From an uncultured Rivibacter sp. (GTDB lineage Bacteria; Pseudomonadota; Gammaproteobacteria; Burkholderiales; Burkholderiaceae), in assembly GCA_946480925.1 (NCBI GenBank), contig CAMLLU010000001.1, positions 62,001 through 126,000 on the forward strand: 64,000 nt of DNA, given 5' to 3'. Positions within the stretch are counted from its first letter, which is position 1. Every line of letters begins with the position of its first letter. This document shows, piece after piece, positions 24,539 to 33,578 of this stretch. Both the position numbers and the translations under genes were made by a program. The notes below the pieces were generated by a model. It saw only the letters and a program-made list of their open reading frames with translations, was not told the DNA's origin and made no database searches.

Positions 24539-25812
24539 CAGCGCTCCTTCCATGCTGACAACACCGGCGCGAAGGCCGTGCGCCAGTCCGTGTTGAGCCG
24601 CGGGCCTCTTCTGGCGTCCCGTGGCACTGAGCCGTCGGCGCATCGGCGAACGGCTTCTTCCAGCGCCTGGAGCATGGCGGCCTTGCGGAGATCAGCGCAG
24701 ATGATGTTGCCTGAGTAGTCCGCCAGCTCGTTCTTGTTGAGGTATCGGTTGGTCACCACCACCGCACCGCTGGCGGCAAGGTCCAGCGGCGGGTAGCTCG
24801 GGTGGGGCGTGTACATGAGGCTGAAGCCGATGTCGGTGCGGCCGGCCAGCGCGGCATAGGCTTGCCACGTGAGCCCTTCATGTACCTGGGGTGTGCAGCA
24901 TTCGCCCAATGTGAGCGGGGGGACGTCCTTGCCGACGAAGACGATGTCCCACAGAGCCGGATCGATGATGCGGCGAACGATGGCTTCGTCGAGCACTTCG
25001 ATGCCGAAGTAGAAGACGTTCCTGAGGTGATTCGGGCGTGCGTAGAACAGCAGCGTCTTCTTCTCTTCGGGGGCCTTCTCTCGTGGATGGAAGATGAATT
25101 CCGGGAAGGCCGGTTCGAAGTGCTGGCCGTTTCGCGCGATGTTGTCGAACCCTTCCGATACGAGGTGCTCGAAGAGCAGTTTCGTGTTGACGACGAAGCG
25201 GATCTCGCCGTCACGCAGGACGCTCTCGCAGCGCAGCCTGTCGTCGCCGAACGGGTAGAACATCCGCTCGTCTTCCTGGAGGATGTAGAGGATGGAGTCC
25301 TTGGCGACGCTGGCCATCGTGGCCTCGGTCGTCCACCACGAGGTGGTGACGAACAGCTCGCCGGGCAGCATGTCGGCTTCTGCCTCGGGGTCTTGCGTGG
25401 GCACGAAGGCGAACTCCACGTCGTGCATCAGCTCGATGCCGTAGAGATCGAGCAGATGCTCAACGTTGCTCGCAGTGGCGGGCTCCGTTCGGGTGATGAT
25501 CCGCAACCGCGCGCTCCGTGTCTGTGCGAGGAGCGCCGTCAGGATCAGCGCCGTGCCGACACCGCCATAGAAGCTGCCCGGGCTGATGCTGTCGGTCACC
25601 AGGCTGATGCGCTGGGGGCTTTCCGACGGCACCGTGAAAAGACGCAGCGGCCGGCAATTCGGAAAGCGGGCGTCCATGATGCCCCGCACGGTGGATGGCC
25701 CCTCCGGGCTCGTTGCATCGCCTGCGCCCCCAGACGCCGCGGCAGAGCCTTCCCTGCGCAGGCGACGGCGTGTCAGCCTGTCGTGATTCCACTTGCGTAT
25801 GGCCTGGAACAT
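24538..25812 (-). CDS. WsaF-like glycosyltransferase (rhamnosyltransferase type)
   Basis: The protein has 424 residues from the ATG at 25812 (MFQAIRKWNHDRLTRRR), which has AGGAAG at good spacing; the ATG at 25821 is too close to that site. The segments SISPGSFYGGVGTALILTALLA, ELFVTTSWWTTEATMAS and ILYILQEDERMFYPFGDD match the N-terminal half of WsaF-type GT4 enzymes. FYARPNHLRNVFYFGIEVLDEA and YPPLDLAASGAVVVTNRY form the donor-binding half. WsaF-type enzymes transfer rhamnose or similar sugars to surface glycans. It lies upstream of, and coupled to, the glycosyltransferase-methyltransferase. The basic N-terminal WNHDRLTRRR motif recurs in the GT2 protein at 27722. Confidence 0.82.
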   Translation of the reverse strand: MFQAIRKWNHDRLTRRRLRREGSAAASGGAGDATSPEGPSTVRGIMDARFPNCRPLRLFTVPSESPQRISLVTDSISPGSFYGGVGTALILTALLAQTRSARLRIITRTEPATASNVEHLLDLYGIELMHDVEFAFVPTQDPEAEADMLPGELFVTTSWWTTEATMASVAKDSILYILQEDERMFYPFGDDRLRCESVLRDGEIRFVVNTKLLFEHLVSEGFDNIARNGQHFEPAFPEFIFHPREKAPEEKKTLLFYARPNHLRNVFYFGIEVLDEAIVRRIIDPALWDIVFVGKDVPPLTLGECCTPQVHEGLTWQAYAALAGRTDIGFSLMYTPHPSYPPLDLAASGAVVVTNRYLNKNELADYSGNIICADLRKAAMLQALEEAVRRCADGSVPRDARRGPRLNTDWRTAFAPVLSAWKER

Positions 25813-25936
25813 AGGTTTCATCTTCCTGCGCGTTGACCTTGCATGGCGCAGCGTCTGGCCGGCCATGCCGGAGCATGGGTTTTGCGAGCGTCGAAGGGTG
25901 GTTGTGTTGCCGGCCGATACAGCCCTTGCGAACGGA

Positions 25937-27667
25937 TCACTCCATCGCCTGGGCCTGCACCATGCCTGCGTACAAGCCGTTGCGCGCCATCAGCGTTTCA
26001 TGGTCACCGGACTCGACCACGCGCCCGTCCGACAGCACGTAGATGCAGTCCGCATTGCGTACGGTGCTCAGCCGGTGAGCGATCAGCACGAGCGTCTTCT
26101 CGCCGTGCCAGTCCTCGATGGACTGCTGCACCACGCGTTCCGATTCGGTATCGAGGGCCGACGTGGCTTCGTCGAAGACCCAGATCTTCGCGTTCTTGTA
26201 CAGCGCCCGGGCGATGGCCAGGCGCTGGCGTTGCCCACCCGAAAGCCGGCTGCCGTTCGTGCCGATCGAGGTGTTGAGTCCTTCAGGCAGGCTCTGCACG
26301 AAGTCCCAGAGATTCGCGGCCTTCAGTGCCGCCTCGATGCGTTGCGGATCCCTGGGTTGGGCGTACACCACGTTGTCGGCAATGGGGCCGTCGAACAGCA
26401 CGATGTCCTGCGAGACGACGGCGAACTGGCGCCGCAGCGACGACTTGCGCAATTCCTGGATGTCGATGCCGTCGAGCGTGATGCGGCCGGCCGCGGGCGC
26501 CACGAAACCGAGCATTGCGTTGATGGCGGTGCTCTTGCCCGAGCCGGACGGGCCGACGAGCGCGATGGTCTTGCCCGCTGGGATGTCCAGCGTCAGGTCG
26601 CGAAGGGCGTCCTGCTCGCTGCCTGGGTACCTGATCTGCACCTTCTCGAAGCGGATGTTGCCCTTGCAGTCAGCGGCCGCGAGCTCGCGCGTGCCGGCGT
26701 CGGGCTCCTGCGGCGTGTCGATCAACGCGAAGCAGGCATTGGCGCCGATCAGTCCGCCGATGATCGGCTGCGTCACATCGGTGAGGTGGCGCATCGGCGA
26801 GATCGTCATCAGCATCGCTGTGATGAAGGCGATGAACTCACCGGGCGTCGAGCCGCCCTTGCTGGCTTCGACCAGCGCCATCGTGAGGATCAGCGCCACG
26901 CCGGTGCTGGCGACGATCTGCGTCATGGGCGTCATCGTGGCGCCGGCGGCCGTCGTCTTGAGCGTCATGCGACGCAGCTTCTGGGCCTCGGCAGCAAAGC
27001 GCTGCCTTTCGAACTCGGCCGCATCGAAGGTGCGCACCACGCGCCATGCCCGGGTGATGTCGTCGACGATGCCCACCAGGCGCACCTGCGACTCGTAGGA
27101 CTGCCCGCCCACCGCGAGCACGCGCTGCTGCACCTTGCGCACCACCAGGCCCAGCAGCGGCATCGTGATCATCGAAACCAGCGTGAGCTTCCAGTTCAGG
27201 TAGAAGAGGTAGCAAAGCAGGGCCAGCAGGGTCGTGCCGTCGCGCAAGATGGTCGTGACGGCACCGGACAGCGACATCGTGGCGCTCTGCGGATCGTTGA
27301 TCACGCGGCTGGCGGCCACCCCGGGACTCAGCTGGTTGTACAGGCTGGCGTCGGCCCGCATCACTGCGTGCACGAGATCGGTCCGCAGCGCCAGTACCGA
27401 TTGCGAAGTCGACCAGCTGAACAGGTAGGTGCCGCAAAAGCCCAGCAGGCCGCGTGCCGTGAACAGCCCGATCAGCACCACGGGCACCAGCCAGACAGGA
27501 AAGCCCAGGTCGGCCTTGAACCCGCTGTCGAGCACTTTCTTCAGCAGCGCCGGGATCAATGGCTCCAGCGCGGCAGCCGAAAAGAATGCGATCACGCCAA
27601 GAATGACGCCGCCCTTGTAGGGCCGCAAATAGGCGAGCAAGCGGGACGCCGTAGCCTTGAGGTTCAT
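25937..27667 (-). CDS. MsbA-type ABC exporter (half transporter)
   Basis: The 576-residue protein has an N-terminal six-helix exporter domain and a C-terminal ATPase. The ATPase shows Walker A GPSGSGKST, Q-loop VVSQDIVLFDGPIADNV, signature LSGGQRQRLAIARAL, Walker B KIWVFDEATSALD and the H-loop IAHRLST. Size and sequence fit the lipid A/lipid-linked-glycan flippase MsbA, which works as a homodimer in the inner membrane. Being placed between glycosyltransferase genes suggests it exports the lipid-linked glycan made by this cluster, but the housekeeping lipid A flippase role cannot be excluded. Confidence 0.9.
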   Translation of the reverse strand: MNLKATASRLLAYLRPYKGGVILGVIAFFSAAALEPLIPALLKKVLDSGFKADLGFPVWLVPVVLIGLFTARGLLGFCGTYLFSWSTSQSVLALRTDLVHAVMRADASLYNQLSPGVAASRVINDPQSATMSLSGAVTTILRDGTTLLALLCYLFYLNWKLTLVSMITMPLLGLVVRKVQQRVLAVGGQSYESQVRLVGIVDDITRAWRVVRTFDAAEFERQRFAAEAQKLRRMTLKTTAAGATMTPMTQIVASTGVALILTMALVEASKGGSTPGEFIAFITAMLMTISPMRHLTDVTQPIIGGLIGANACFALIDTPQEPDAGTRELAAADCKGNIRFEKVQIRYPGSEQDALRDLTLDIPAGKTIALVGPSGSGKSTAINAMLGFVAPAAGRITLDGIDIQELRKSSLRRQFAVVSQDIVLFDGPIADNVVYAQPRDPQRIEAALKAANLWDFVQSLPEGLNTSIGTNGSRLSGGQRQRLAIARALYKNAKIWVFDEATSALDTESERVVQQSIEDWHGEKTLVLIAHRLSTVRNADCIYVLSDGRVVESGDHETLMARNGLYAGMVQAQAME

Positions 27668-27721
27668 GTGGCACCGTGCGGTCTGCGCCGCATCTCAATG
27701 AAAAGAGGAAGGATGAGGCTG

Positions 27722-29566
27722 CTAGCGATGGAGCGAAAGATTGTCGAGCCAGTCTGCATTCAGCAGCGAAACCCGGGGTGGGAATGCAAGGCCGAAGTCT
27801 TCCTTGATTGCCGTGAGATTCGGGTTGTACGCCGGATCGTGCCGAACGTAGCGGGCCCATTTTCCCTGCAGGATCTGCCATTCCTTCGATTGCGCGGCTT
27901 CGGACGAAGGATGCCCGGGCTCCTGCGGCTGCCAATGGGCATGCAGCTCGGCCCGAGGTGTCCAGACCGTCTGGAACCCCATGTCGTTGAGTTTCAGGCA
28001 GAAGTCCACGTCGCTGAATGCCTGTGGCAGCTGCTCATTGAAGCCGCCGGCCCGCTCGAACAGCTGCCGACGCACCAGCATGCAGGCGTGGCTCACGGCA
28101 GAGAACTCCTGCACCAGTTGCGCACGACCCATGTAGCCGCAATGCAGGTGCTGCAGGCTGCGGTGGATCGGCAGGGCGCCTTCGCGTGCGCCCAGCACGA
28201 GCCCGGCATGCAGGACCCTTTGCTCGTGGTCCAGAACGCGTGCTCCGACGACACCCGTGCCCGGCACCTGCGCCAGTGCCACCATCTCGTGCAGCCAGTC
28301 CGGCGATACGTGGTCGATGTCCTCGCTGACGACGCACAGGAATTCCGAGTCGCAGCGCCGGGCAGTGAAGTTCACGATCTCGGGCAGGCTGGCGCTAGGC
28401 GAGCAGGGCAGGTGGCGGAGCCTGGCGTCCATCGGCGCCGCATCGGCCGAGCCCACGATCACGATCTCGAAGTTCCGGTAGCGCGTGCCCTTCGACAAGG
28501 CCTCGATGCACGCACGAAGGCGCTCGGCGCCCAATGCAGCCGGGATCAGGACCGACACCGACGGCTCCGGCGACGGTGGGCGGTATTCAACGTGGTAGCC
28601 AAAGTCCACGAAGTGCACGTGACCGTCCATGCCTGCGCGACAAAGATGTTCCTGCAGGGCGCGCTTGCCGGCGTCCACGGCATAGGGTTTCGCATCGACA
28701 CCGGCTGCCGTGCTGGCTTCATGGATGCGCCAGTGATACAGCACGAAGGGAATGTGGACGACCTGATGGCGCTCCAGCTGCTCGGTGCAGCGCAACGCCA
28801 GGTCGTAGTCCTGCGAGCCTTCGTATCCCTTGCGGAACCCGCCAACACGCTCGACCAGGCTTCTTCGATAGAAGCCGAGGTGGCTGATCATGTTGTGCGA
28901 CCGGAACAGATGGGCGTTCCAGTCGCTCTTGAAATACGGCCCGCCGCGCACGTCCTGGTCGTTGATCTTGTCTTCGTCCGAATACAAGACGCCTGCGTCG
29001 GGCACTCCGTTGAGCGCCTCGACCGCCAGCAGCAGCGAATGGGGGCGCAGCAGGTCGTCCTGGTCCAGCAACGCGATGAAGTCGCCTTCGGCCAGCGCCA
29101 ATGCGGAGTTCGATGCTTCCGAAATGTGCCCGTTCGAGTGGCGGTGCGTGACCTTGACGCGTGGATCCTGCCGGGTGAGCTCGTCGAGCCATTCCTTCAC
29201 CTCAGGCATGGTCGACGCGTCGTTGGCGATGCACAGCTCCCAGTTCTCGTAGAGCTGCTCGAAAACCGAGCGCACCGCTGCCTGCAGGTAGCCCAGATGC
29301 GGGTTGAAGACAGGCATCACCACCGAAAGGCGAGGTCGATATCGAAACGCCCTCTTGCGTTCGGACAATGACGCGAGCACCGCAGGCGTGAGGGAATCGT
29401 GCAGTTCGATCCAGTGCTGGTAGAGGACGAAGTTTTCCTGCAGGGGCGGGATCGTGCTTTCGTAGAGGCCCGAGTCGAGCAGGCTGAGGAGGGCCCTTTC
29501 GCGGCGCCGGGTGATACGCCTGTGGTTCCAGGCCGAAATGCGGGAGACGAAGGCTTGCATGGACAT
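27722..29566 (-). CDS. Two-domain family 2 glycosyltransferase
   Basis: The 614-residue protein contains two GT2 (GT-A fold) domains. The first starts LSVVMPVFNPHLGYLQAAVRS, with FIALLDQDDLLRPHSLLL as the DxD-type region. The second starts SVSVLIPAALGAERLRACIEA, with the later segment VVGARVLDHEQRVLHAGLVLG and RRQLFERAGGFNEQLPQAFSDVDFCL. This tandem layout is common in O-antigen and capsule enzymes that add two sugars in turn. Its N-terminus, FVSRISAWNHRRITRRRER, shares the WNHxRxTRRR motif with the WsaF-like protein. It is cytoplasmic or membrane-associated, without a helix. It is first in the minus-strand glycan block. Confidence 0.88.
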   Translation of the reverse strand: MSMQAFVSRISAWNHRRITRRRERALLSLLDSGLYESTIPPLQENFVLYQHWIELHDSLTPAVLASLSERKRAFRYRPRLSVVMPVFNPHLGYLQAAVRSVFEQLYENWELCIANDASTMPEVKEWLDELTRQDPRVKVTHRHSNGHISEASNSALALAEGDFIALLDQDDLLRPHSLLLAVEALNGVPDAGVLYSDEDKINDQDVRGGPYFKSDWNAHLFRSHNMISHLGFYRRSLVERVGGFRKGYEGSQDYDLALRCTEQLERHQVVHIPFVLYHWRIHEASTAAGVDAKPYAVDAGKRALQEHLCRAGMDGHVHFVDFGYHVEYRPPSPEPSVSVLIPAALGAERLRACIEALSKGTRYRNFEIVIVGSADAAPMDARLRHLPCSPSASLPEIVNFTARRCDSEFLCVVSEDIDHVSPDWLHEMVALAQVPGTGVVGARVLDHEQRVLHAGLVLGAREGALPIHRSLQHLHCGYMGRAQLVQEFSAVSHACMLVRRQLFERAGGFNEQLPQAFSDVDFCLKLNDMGFQTVWTPRAELHAHWQPQEPGHPSSEAAQSKEWQILQGKWARYVRHDPAYNPNLTAIKEDFGLAFPPRVSLLNADWLDNLSLHR

Positions 29567-29862
29567 GTGCCGCTGGTTGGGATGGCGGCCATCACGTCAC
29601 TGCAATTGCCGACGTACCTGAGCGCACCAACGCCAGGCCGGTCAGAACAACGCTCACGATGTCGACTCTCCCTGGCTGCAACCAGACTCTTGGTCTTGGG
29701 CGGGTTGTGGCAGGGATTCTCATCCGCTCCTGTGGGAGGAGCGGCCGTGCTGCGGAAACTGTTACCGCTCTTGTATTAGCGGACGTTTCTCACACATGTA
29801 TGGCGATACCGCGACGCGGAGAAGCCGCAAAGACGTGCGCGCCCGCACCGCGGTCGATGGAA
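29567..29862 (-). other. 296-base intergenic region with two hairpins
   Basis: No gene is visible. A perfect 8-bp inverted repeat lies at 29724-29744 (CCGCTCCT/AGGAGCGG, five-base loop) and a 5-bp one at 29765-29782 (CCGCT/AGCGG). They follow the dioxygenase gene and precede the glycan block on the minus strand. Neither has a clear T-run, so termination is only possible. The promoter of the glycan block is expected here but I cannot point to a convincing -35/-10. Confidence 0.4.
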
Positions 29863-30618
29863 TCAGCCAGCCGCATCGGGCTCCTGGAATCCGCCAGCCC
29901 TGTAGGTCAGCACCAGCGTGTCGCGCCAGCCGCGCTCGCCTTCGGGCTGGATCGGCGTGCTTTCATGGATCACGCGGGCATCGTCGATCAGCAGTGCGGT
30001 CCACGGCTGCTCCAGCGTGAAGCGCACGCCCAGCGGCCCTTCGGCATCGAACACGCGGGTCTCGCCCCCGCGCACGCCATGCCGGCCGACGAGGATGACG
30101 GCCACGAAGTCCACGCCGTCGCGATGAGCGCCCTCGGGTGTGGGGCGGCCCACGCCGTCGGTGGTGTCGATGCGGAACGGATGCGCTTCGATGAACCAGC
30201 GCGGCTGCGGGGCCACCTCGGCGAACAAGGTGCCCAGGCGCTGCAGCAGCCGCTGCCATGCGGGCATTGCCGGCATGGCCGGCTCCATGGGATCGAACCA
30301 GCGCTGCATGCCGCCGTGCAGCGCGTTGTAGGTGGTGGGTTGCCAGTGGGCGCGATGCGGCGTCTGCTCGAGGGTCGGCGGCTCGATGCTCTGCACGAAG
30401 CAGCTGTGGCGCCGGTAGCGGTAGCGGCCGCCATCCTTCAGGTGCGCGTCGGGCGGCAGGCCGTCCCAGAACGGCTTCATCGCGTCGAGATCGGGCAGCG
30501 GCGCGGCGGCCAGTGAACTCAAGGCGGCCGGGGTGAGGGTGCAGAAGCCCTGCTCTCGCAGGCGTTCGATGGCGGTGTCGCGGCTGATGGGGGCGCCCAG
30601 GTCCACATGCAGGGGCAT
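29863..30618 (-). CDS. 2-oxoglutarate/Fe(II) dioxygenase family protein (isoleucine-dioxygenase-like)
   Basis: This 251-residue protein resembles the 2OG-Fe oxygenase family that contains bacterial L-isoleucine 4-hydroxylase. The metal ligands are likely H and D in PEGAHRDGVDFVAVILVGR and H in DDARVIHESTPI, followed by R and an LVLTYRAGGF strand. GGETRVFDAEGP between them also fits the family. It would hydroxylate a small substrate, possibly an amino acid, using 2-oxoglutarate and O2. The family is probable; the substrate is unknown. It is divergent from the CoA ligase with 63 bases between the starts. Confidence 0.82.
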   Translation of the reverse strand: MPLHVDLGAPISRDTAIERLREQGFCTLTPAALSSLAAAPLPDLDAMKPFWDGLPPDAHLKDGGRYRYRRHSCFVQSIEPPTLEQTPHRAHWQPTTYNALHGGMQRWFDPMEPAMPAMPAWQRLLQRLGTLFAEVAPQPRWFIEAHPFRIDTTDGVGRPTPEGAHRDGVDFVAVILVGRHGVRGGETRVFDAEGPLGVRFTLEQPWTALLIDDARVIHESTPIQPEGERGWRDTLVLTYRAGGFQEPDAAG

Positions 30619-30681
30619 ATAGGGAAACTTTCAGGTTCTTTGCAGCCTCGCGAGGCTAGCATGCAGCCGAGGAGACTGCCC

Positions 30682-32421
30682 TTGAGCGAGAACAAGACCG
30701 CTGCCACCGGGCCACATCAGCAGCAGCCCGACCACCACGCCCGCATGCATGCCGAATTCCGTTGGCACGTGCCGGCCTTCTTCAACATGGCCGACGCCTG
30801 CTGCGGCCGCTGGGCGCGTGACGCGAAGACCGCGCGCGCCACCGCCATCTTCAATGAGCATGAAGATGGCCGCGGCGCCAGCATCACCTACGGCGAATTG
30901 CAGGCGCAGGCCAGCCGCCTGTCGCATGCCCTCGAGCGGCTGGGCGTGGAGCGCGGCGACCGTGTGGCCATCGTGATGCCGCAGCGCATCGAAACCGCGG
31001 TGGCGCACGTCGCCATCCACCAGATGGGTGCGGTGTCGATGCCGCTGTCCATGCTGTTCGGGCCAGAAGCGCTCGAGTACCGGCTGCGCAACAGCGAGGC
31101 GGTGGTGGCCATCGTGGACGAAACCTCCATCGACAACCTGCGCGCCACGCGGCTCAATTGCCCGGCGCTGCGGCATGTGGTGGCCGTGGGCGGCGCGGCC
31201 GGGCAGGGCGATGCGGACTGGAGCACGCTGCTGGCGCGCGAGCCGGCTTTCTACACCGCGGTGGACACCAAGGCCGACGAGGGAGCGGTGCTCATCTACA
31301 CCAGCGGCACCACCGGGCCGCCGAAGGGCGCGCTCATTCCGCACCGCGCGCTCATCGGCAACCTGCCGGGCTTCGTGTGTTCGCAGAACTGGTATCCGCA
31401 GGACGACGCGGTGTTCTGGAGCCCGGCCGACTGGGCCTGGACCGGCGGGCTGATGGATGCGCTGCTGCCGGTGCTGTACTTCGGCAAACCCATCGTGGCC
31501 TACCAGGGGCGGTTCGATCCGCAGCGCGCCTTCGACCTGATGCAGCGCTACGGCGTCACGCACAGCTTCCTGTTCCCCACGGCGCTCAAGGCCATGATGA
31601 AGGCCGTGCCCGAGCCGCGCAGGCGCTACGACTTGCGACTGCGTGCATTGATGAGCGCGGGCGAGGCGGTGGGCGATGCCGTGTTCAACTGGTGCCGAGA
31701 CCAGCTGGGCGTGATCGTCAACGAGATGTTCGGCCAGACCGAGATGAACTACATCGTCGGCAACTGCGCGATGAACGGTGACGGCTCCCGCGGCATCGGC
31801 TGGCCGGCCAAGCCCGGCAGCATGGGGCGGCCATATCCGGGCCACCGTGTGGCGGTGATCGACGACGACGGCAACGAATGTCCGCGCGGCACGCCGGGCG
31901 ACGTGGCGCTGCACCGGCTCGACGTGCATGGCGAGCCGGACCCGATCTTCTTCGTGGGCTACTGGAAGAACGACGGCGCCACCGCCGCGAAGTTCACTGG
32001 CGACCCGAAGGGCTCCTGGTGCCGCACGGGCGACACCGCGGTGATGGACGAAGACGGCTACCTCTGGTACCAGGGCCGCAGCGACGACGTCTTCAAGGTG
32101 GCCGGCTACCGCATCGGCCCGAGCGAGATCGAGAACTGCCTGGTCAAGCATCCGGCGGTGGCCAATGCGGCCGTGGTGCCCAAGCCGGACAAGGAGCGCG
32201 GCGCGCTGGTGAAGGCCTACGTCGTGCTCGCGGCCGGCTTTGCCGGCACGCCGCAGCTCGTGGAGCAGCTGCAGCAGCACGTGCGCGGCAAGCTGGCGCC
32301 CTACGAATACCCGAAGGAGATCGAGTTCATCGACGCCCTGCCGATGACCACCACGGGCAAGGTGCAGCGGCGCGTGCTGCGGTTGCAGGAGGAGGAGCGT
32401 GCCGCGGCGGCCGGTCGGTGA
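30682..32421 (+). CDS. Acyl-CoA synthetase (AMP-forming, acetyl-CoA-synthetase-like)
   Basis: A 579-residue ANL-superfamily enzyme. The P-loop is YTSGTTGPPKGAL, the adenylate site has MFGQTEMNY, the hinge region is SWCRTGDTAVMDEDGYLWYQGRSDD, and the catalytic lysine is in MTTTGKVQRR. It activates a short or medium carboxylic acid to its CoA thioester. I chose the TTG at 30682 because AGGAG lies seven bases upstream; an ATG at 30661 would add seven residues and include that ribosome site. The WAWTGGLMDALLP motif is seen in acetate/propionate- and medium-chain-type enzymes. The substrate is not decided by sequence alone. Confidence 0.9.
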   Translation: MSENKTAATGPHQQQPDHHARMHAEFRWHVPAFFNMADACCGRWARDAKTARATAIFNEHEDGRGASITYGELQAQASRLSHALERLGVERGDRVAIVMPQRIETAVAHVAIHQMGAVSMPLSMLFGPEALEYRLRNSEAVVAIVDETSIDNLRATRLNCPALRHVVAVGGAAGQGDADWSTLLAREPAFYTAVDTKADEGAVLIYTSGTTGPPKGALIPHRALIGNLPGFVCSQNWYPQDDAVFWSPADWAWTGGLMDALLPVLYFGKPIVAYQGRFDPQRAFDLMQRYGVTHSFLFPTALKAMMKAVPEPRRRYDLRLRALMSAGEAVGDAVFNWCRDQLGVIVNEMFGQTEMNYIVGNCAMNGDGSRGIGWPAKPGSMGRPYPGHRVAVIDDDGNECPRGTPGDVALHRLDVHGEPDPIFFVGYWKNDGATAAKFTGDPKGSWCRTGDTAVMDEDGYLWYQGRSDDVFKVAGYRIGPSEIENCLVKHPAVANAAVVPKPDKERGALVKAYVVLAAGFAGTPQLVEQLQQHVRGKLAPYEYPKEIEFIDALPMTTTGKVQRRVLRLQEEERAAAAGR

Positions 32422-32511
32422 CCCGGCACAACGAACAAGCCATCGGCCGCGGGTGGCTCGCGACCATGCGGCACACTCGTCGCTTCGAACGGCAAGCGAC
32501 GAAACGACACC

Positions 32512-33573
32512 ATGGACACCACCACTCTGGGCTCCAGCGACCTGAAGGTCAGCCGAATCTGCCTGGGCACCATGACCTTCGGCGAGCAGGTCGCCGAGGC
32601 TGATGCGCATGCGCTGCTCTCGCACGCGGTCGAGCGCGGCATCAATTTCATCGACACCGCCGAGATGTACTCGGTGCCGGCCCGCGCCGAAACCTATGGC
32701 GCCACCGAAACCCTCATCGGCAACTGGTTTGCGCGCAACCCCGGCATGCGCGAACGCGTGGTGCTGGCCTCCAAGGTGGCGGGCCCTGCGCGAGGCCTGA
32801 ACTGGGTGCGCGGCGGCTCCAACAATGTGACGACCGCAGACATCGTGGCCGCCTGCGATGCGAGCCTGAAGCGCCTGCAGACCGACCGCATCGACCTCTA
32901 CCAGATCCACTGGCCCATCCGCAACGCGCCCAGCTTCGGGGCTCTGTATTTCGACCCGGCCAAGGACGCCGAGTACACCTCGGTGTACGAGCAGCTCGAG
33001 GCACTGGCCTCGTTGGTGAAGGCCGGGAAGGTGCGCCACATCGGCCTGTCGAACGAAACGCCCTATGGCCTGCTGGAATTCGTGCGCGTGGCCGAACAGC
33101 ATGGCCTGCCGCGCGTGGTGAGCGTGCAGAACCCGTACTGCCTCATCAACCGCTCGGTCGACAACGGGCTCGATGAAGCGCTGTACCGCTCGCACGTGTC
33201 GCTGCTGGCCTATTCGCCGCTGGGCTTCGGCCTCCTGACGGGCAAGTACGACGAGGTGGGTCTCGACACGCCGGGCCGGCAACCCGGCCGCATGGCGATG
33301 TTCGAGCAGTTCAAGAAGCAGCGCTGGGGGCGGGCGGAGTCCCAGGCCGCGGCGCGGCACTACAACGCACTGGCGCGCCAGCACGGCCTGTCGCCCACGC
33401 GCATGGCGCTGGCCTTCTGCTACACGCGCTGGAGCGTGGCCAGCACCATCATCGGCGTGACCAGCCGGGCGCAGCTCGACGAGAACATCGATGCGTGGGG
33501 CACGAAGCTTTCGCCGGAAGTGCTGGCGGGCATCGATGCGATCCGCTGGCAGCACCGGGATCCGGCGCAATAG
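32512..33573 (+). CDS. Aldo/keto reductase (Tas-like)
   Basis: The 353-residue protein has the (alpha/beta)8 aldo/keto reductase motifs: start TTLGSSDLKVSRICLGTMTFGEQ, catalytic D and Y in FIDTAEMYSVPA, K in VVLASKVAG and H in DLYQIHWP. The C-terminal NADPH-binding segment is IIGVTSRAQLDENI. The Tas/YajO branch has this 350-residue length and the same longer loop after the second strand. It would reduce aldehydes or ketones in the cytoplasm. It lies five bases upstream of the ybaK-like gene, so the two are probably co-transcribed. Confidence 0.92.
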   Translation: MDTTTLGSSDLKVSRICLGTMTFGEQVAEADAHALLSHAVERGINFIDTAEMYSVPARAETYGATETLIGNWFARNPGMRERVVLASKVAGPARGLNWVRGGSNNVTTADIVAACDASLKRLQTDRIDLYQIHWPIRNAPSFGALYFDPAKDAEYTSVYEQLEALASLVKAGKVRHIGLSNETPYGLLEFVRVAEQHGLPRVVSVQNPYCLINRSVDNGLDEALYRSHVSLLAYSPLGFGLLTGKYDEVGLDTPGRQPGRMAMFEQFKKQRWGRAESQAAARHYNALARQHGLSPTRMALAFCYTRWSVASTIIGVTSRAQLDENIDAWGTKLSPEVLAGIDAIRWQHRDPAQ

Positions 33574-33578
33574 GCATC

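Noticed and set aside
25793..29371. Very long plus-strand open frame (over 1,100 codons) across the glycan block
   Set aside because: It lies antisense to three genes with strong motifs, has shadow composition (H, R, Q, A, V) and no domain signature; such frames are usual in GC-rich DNA.
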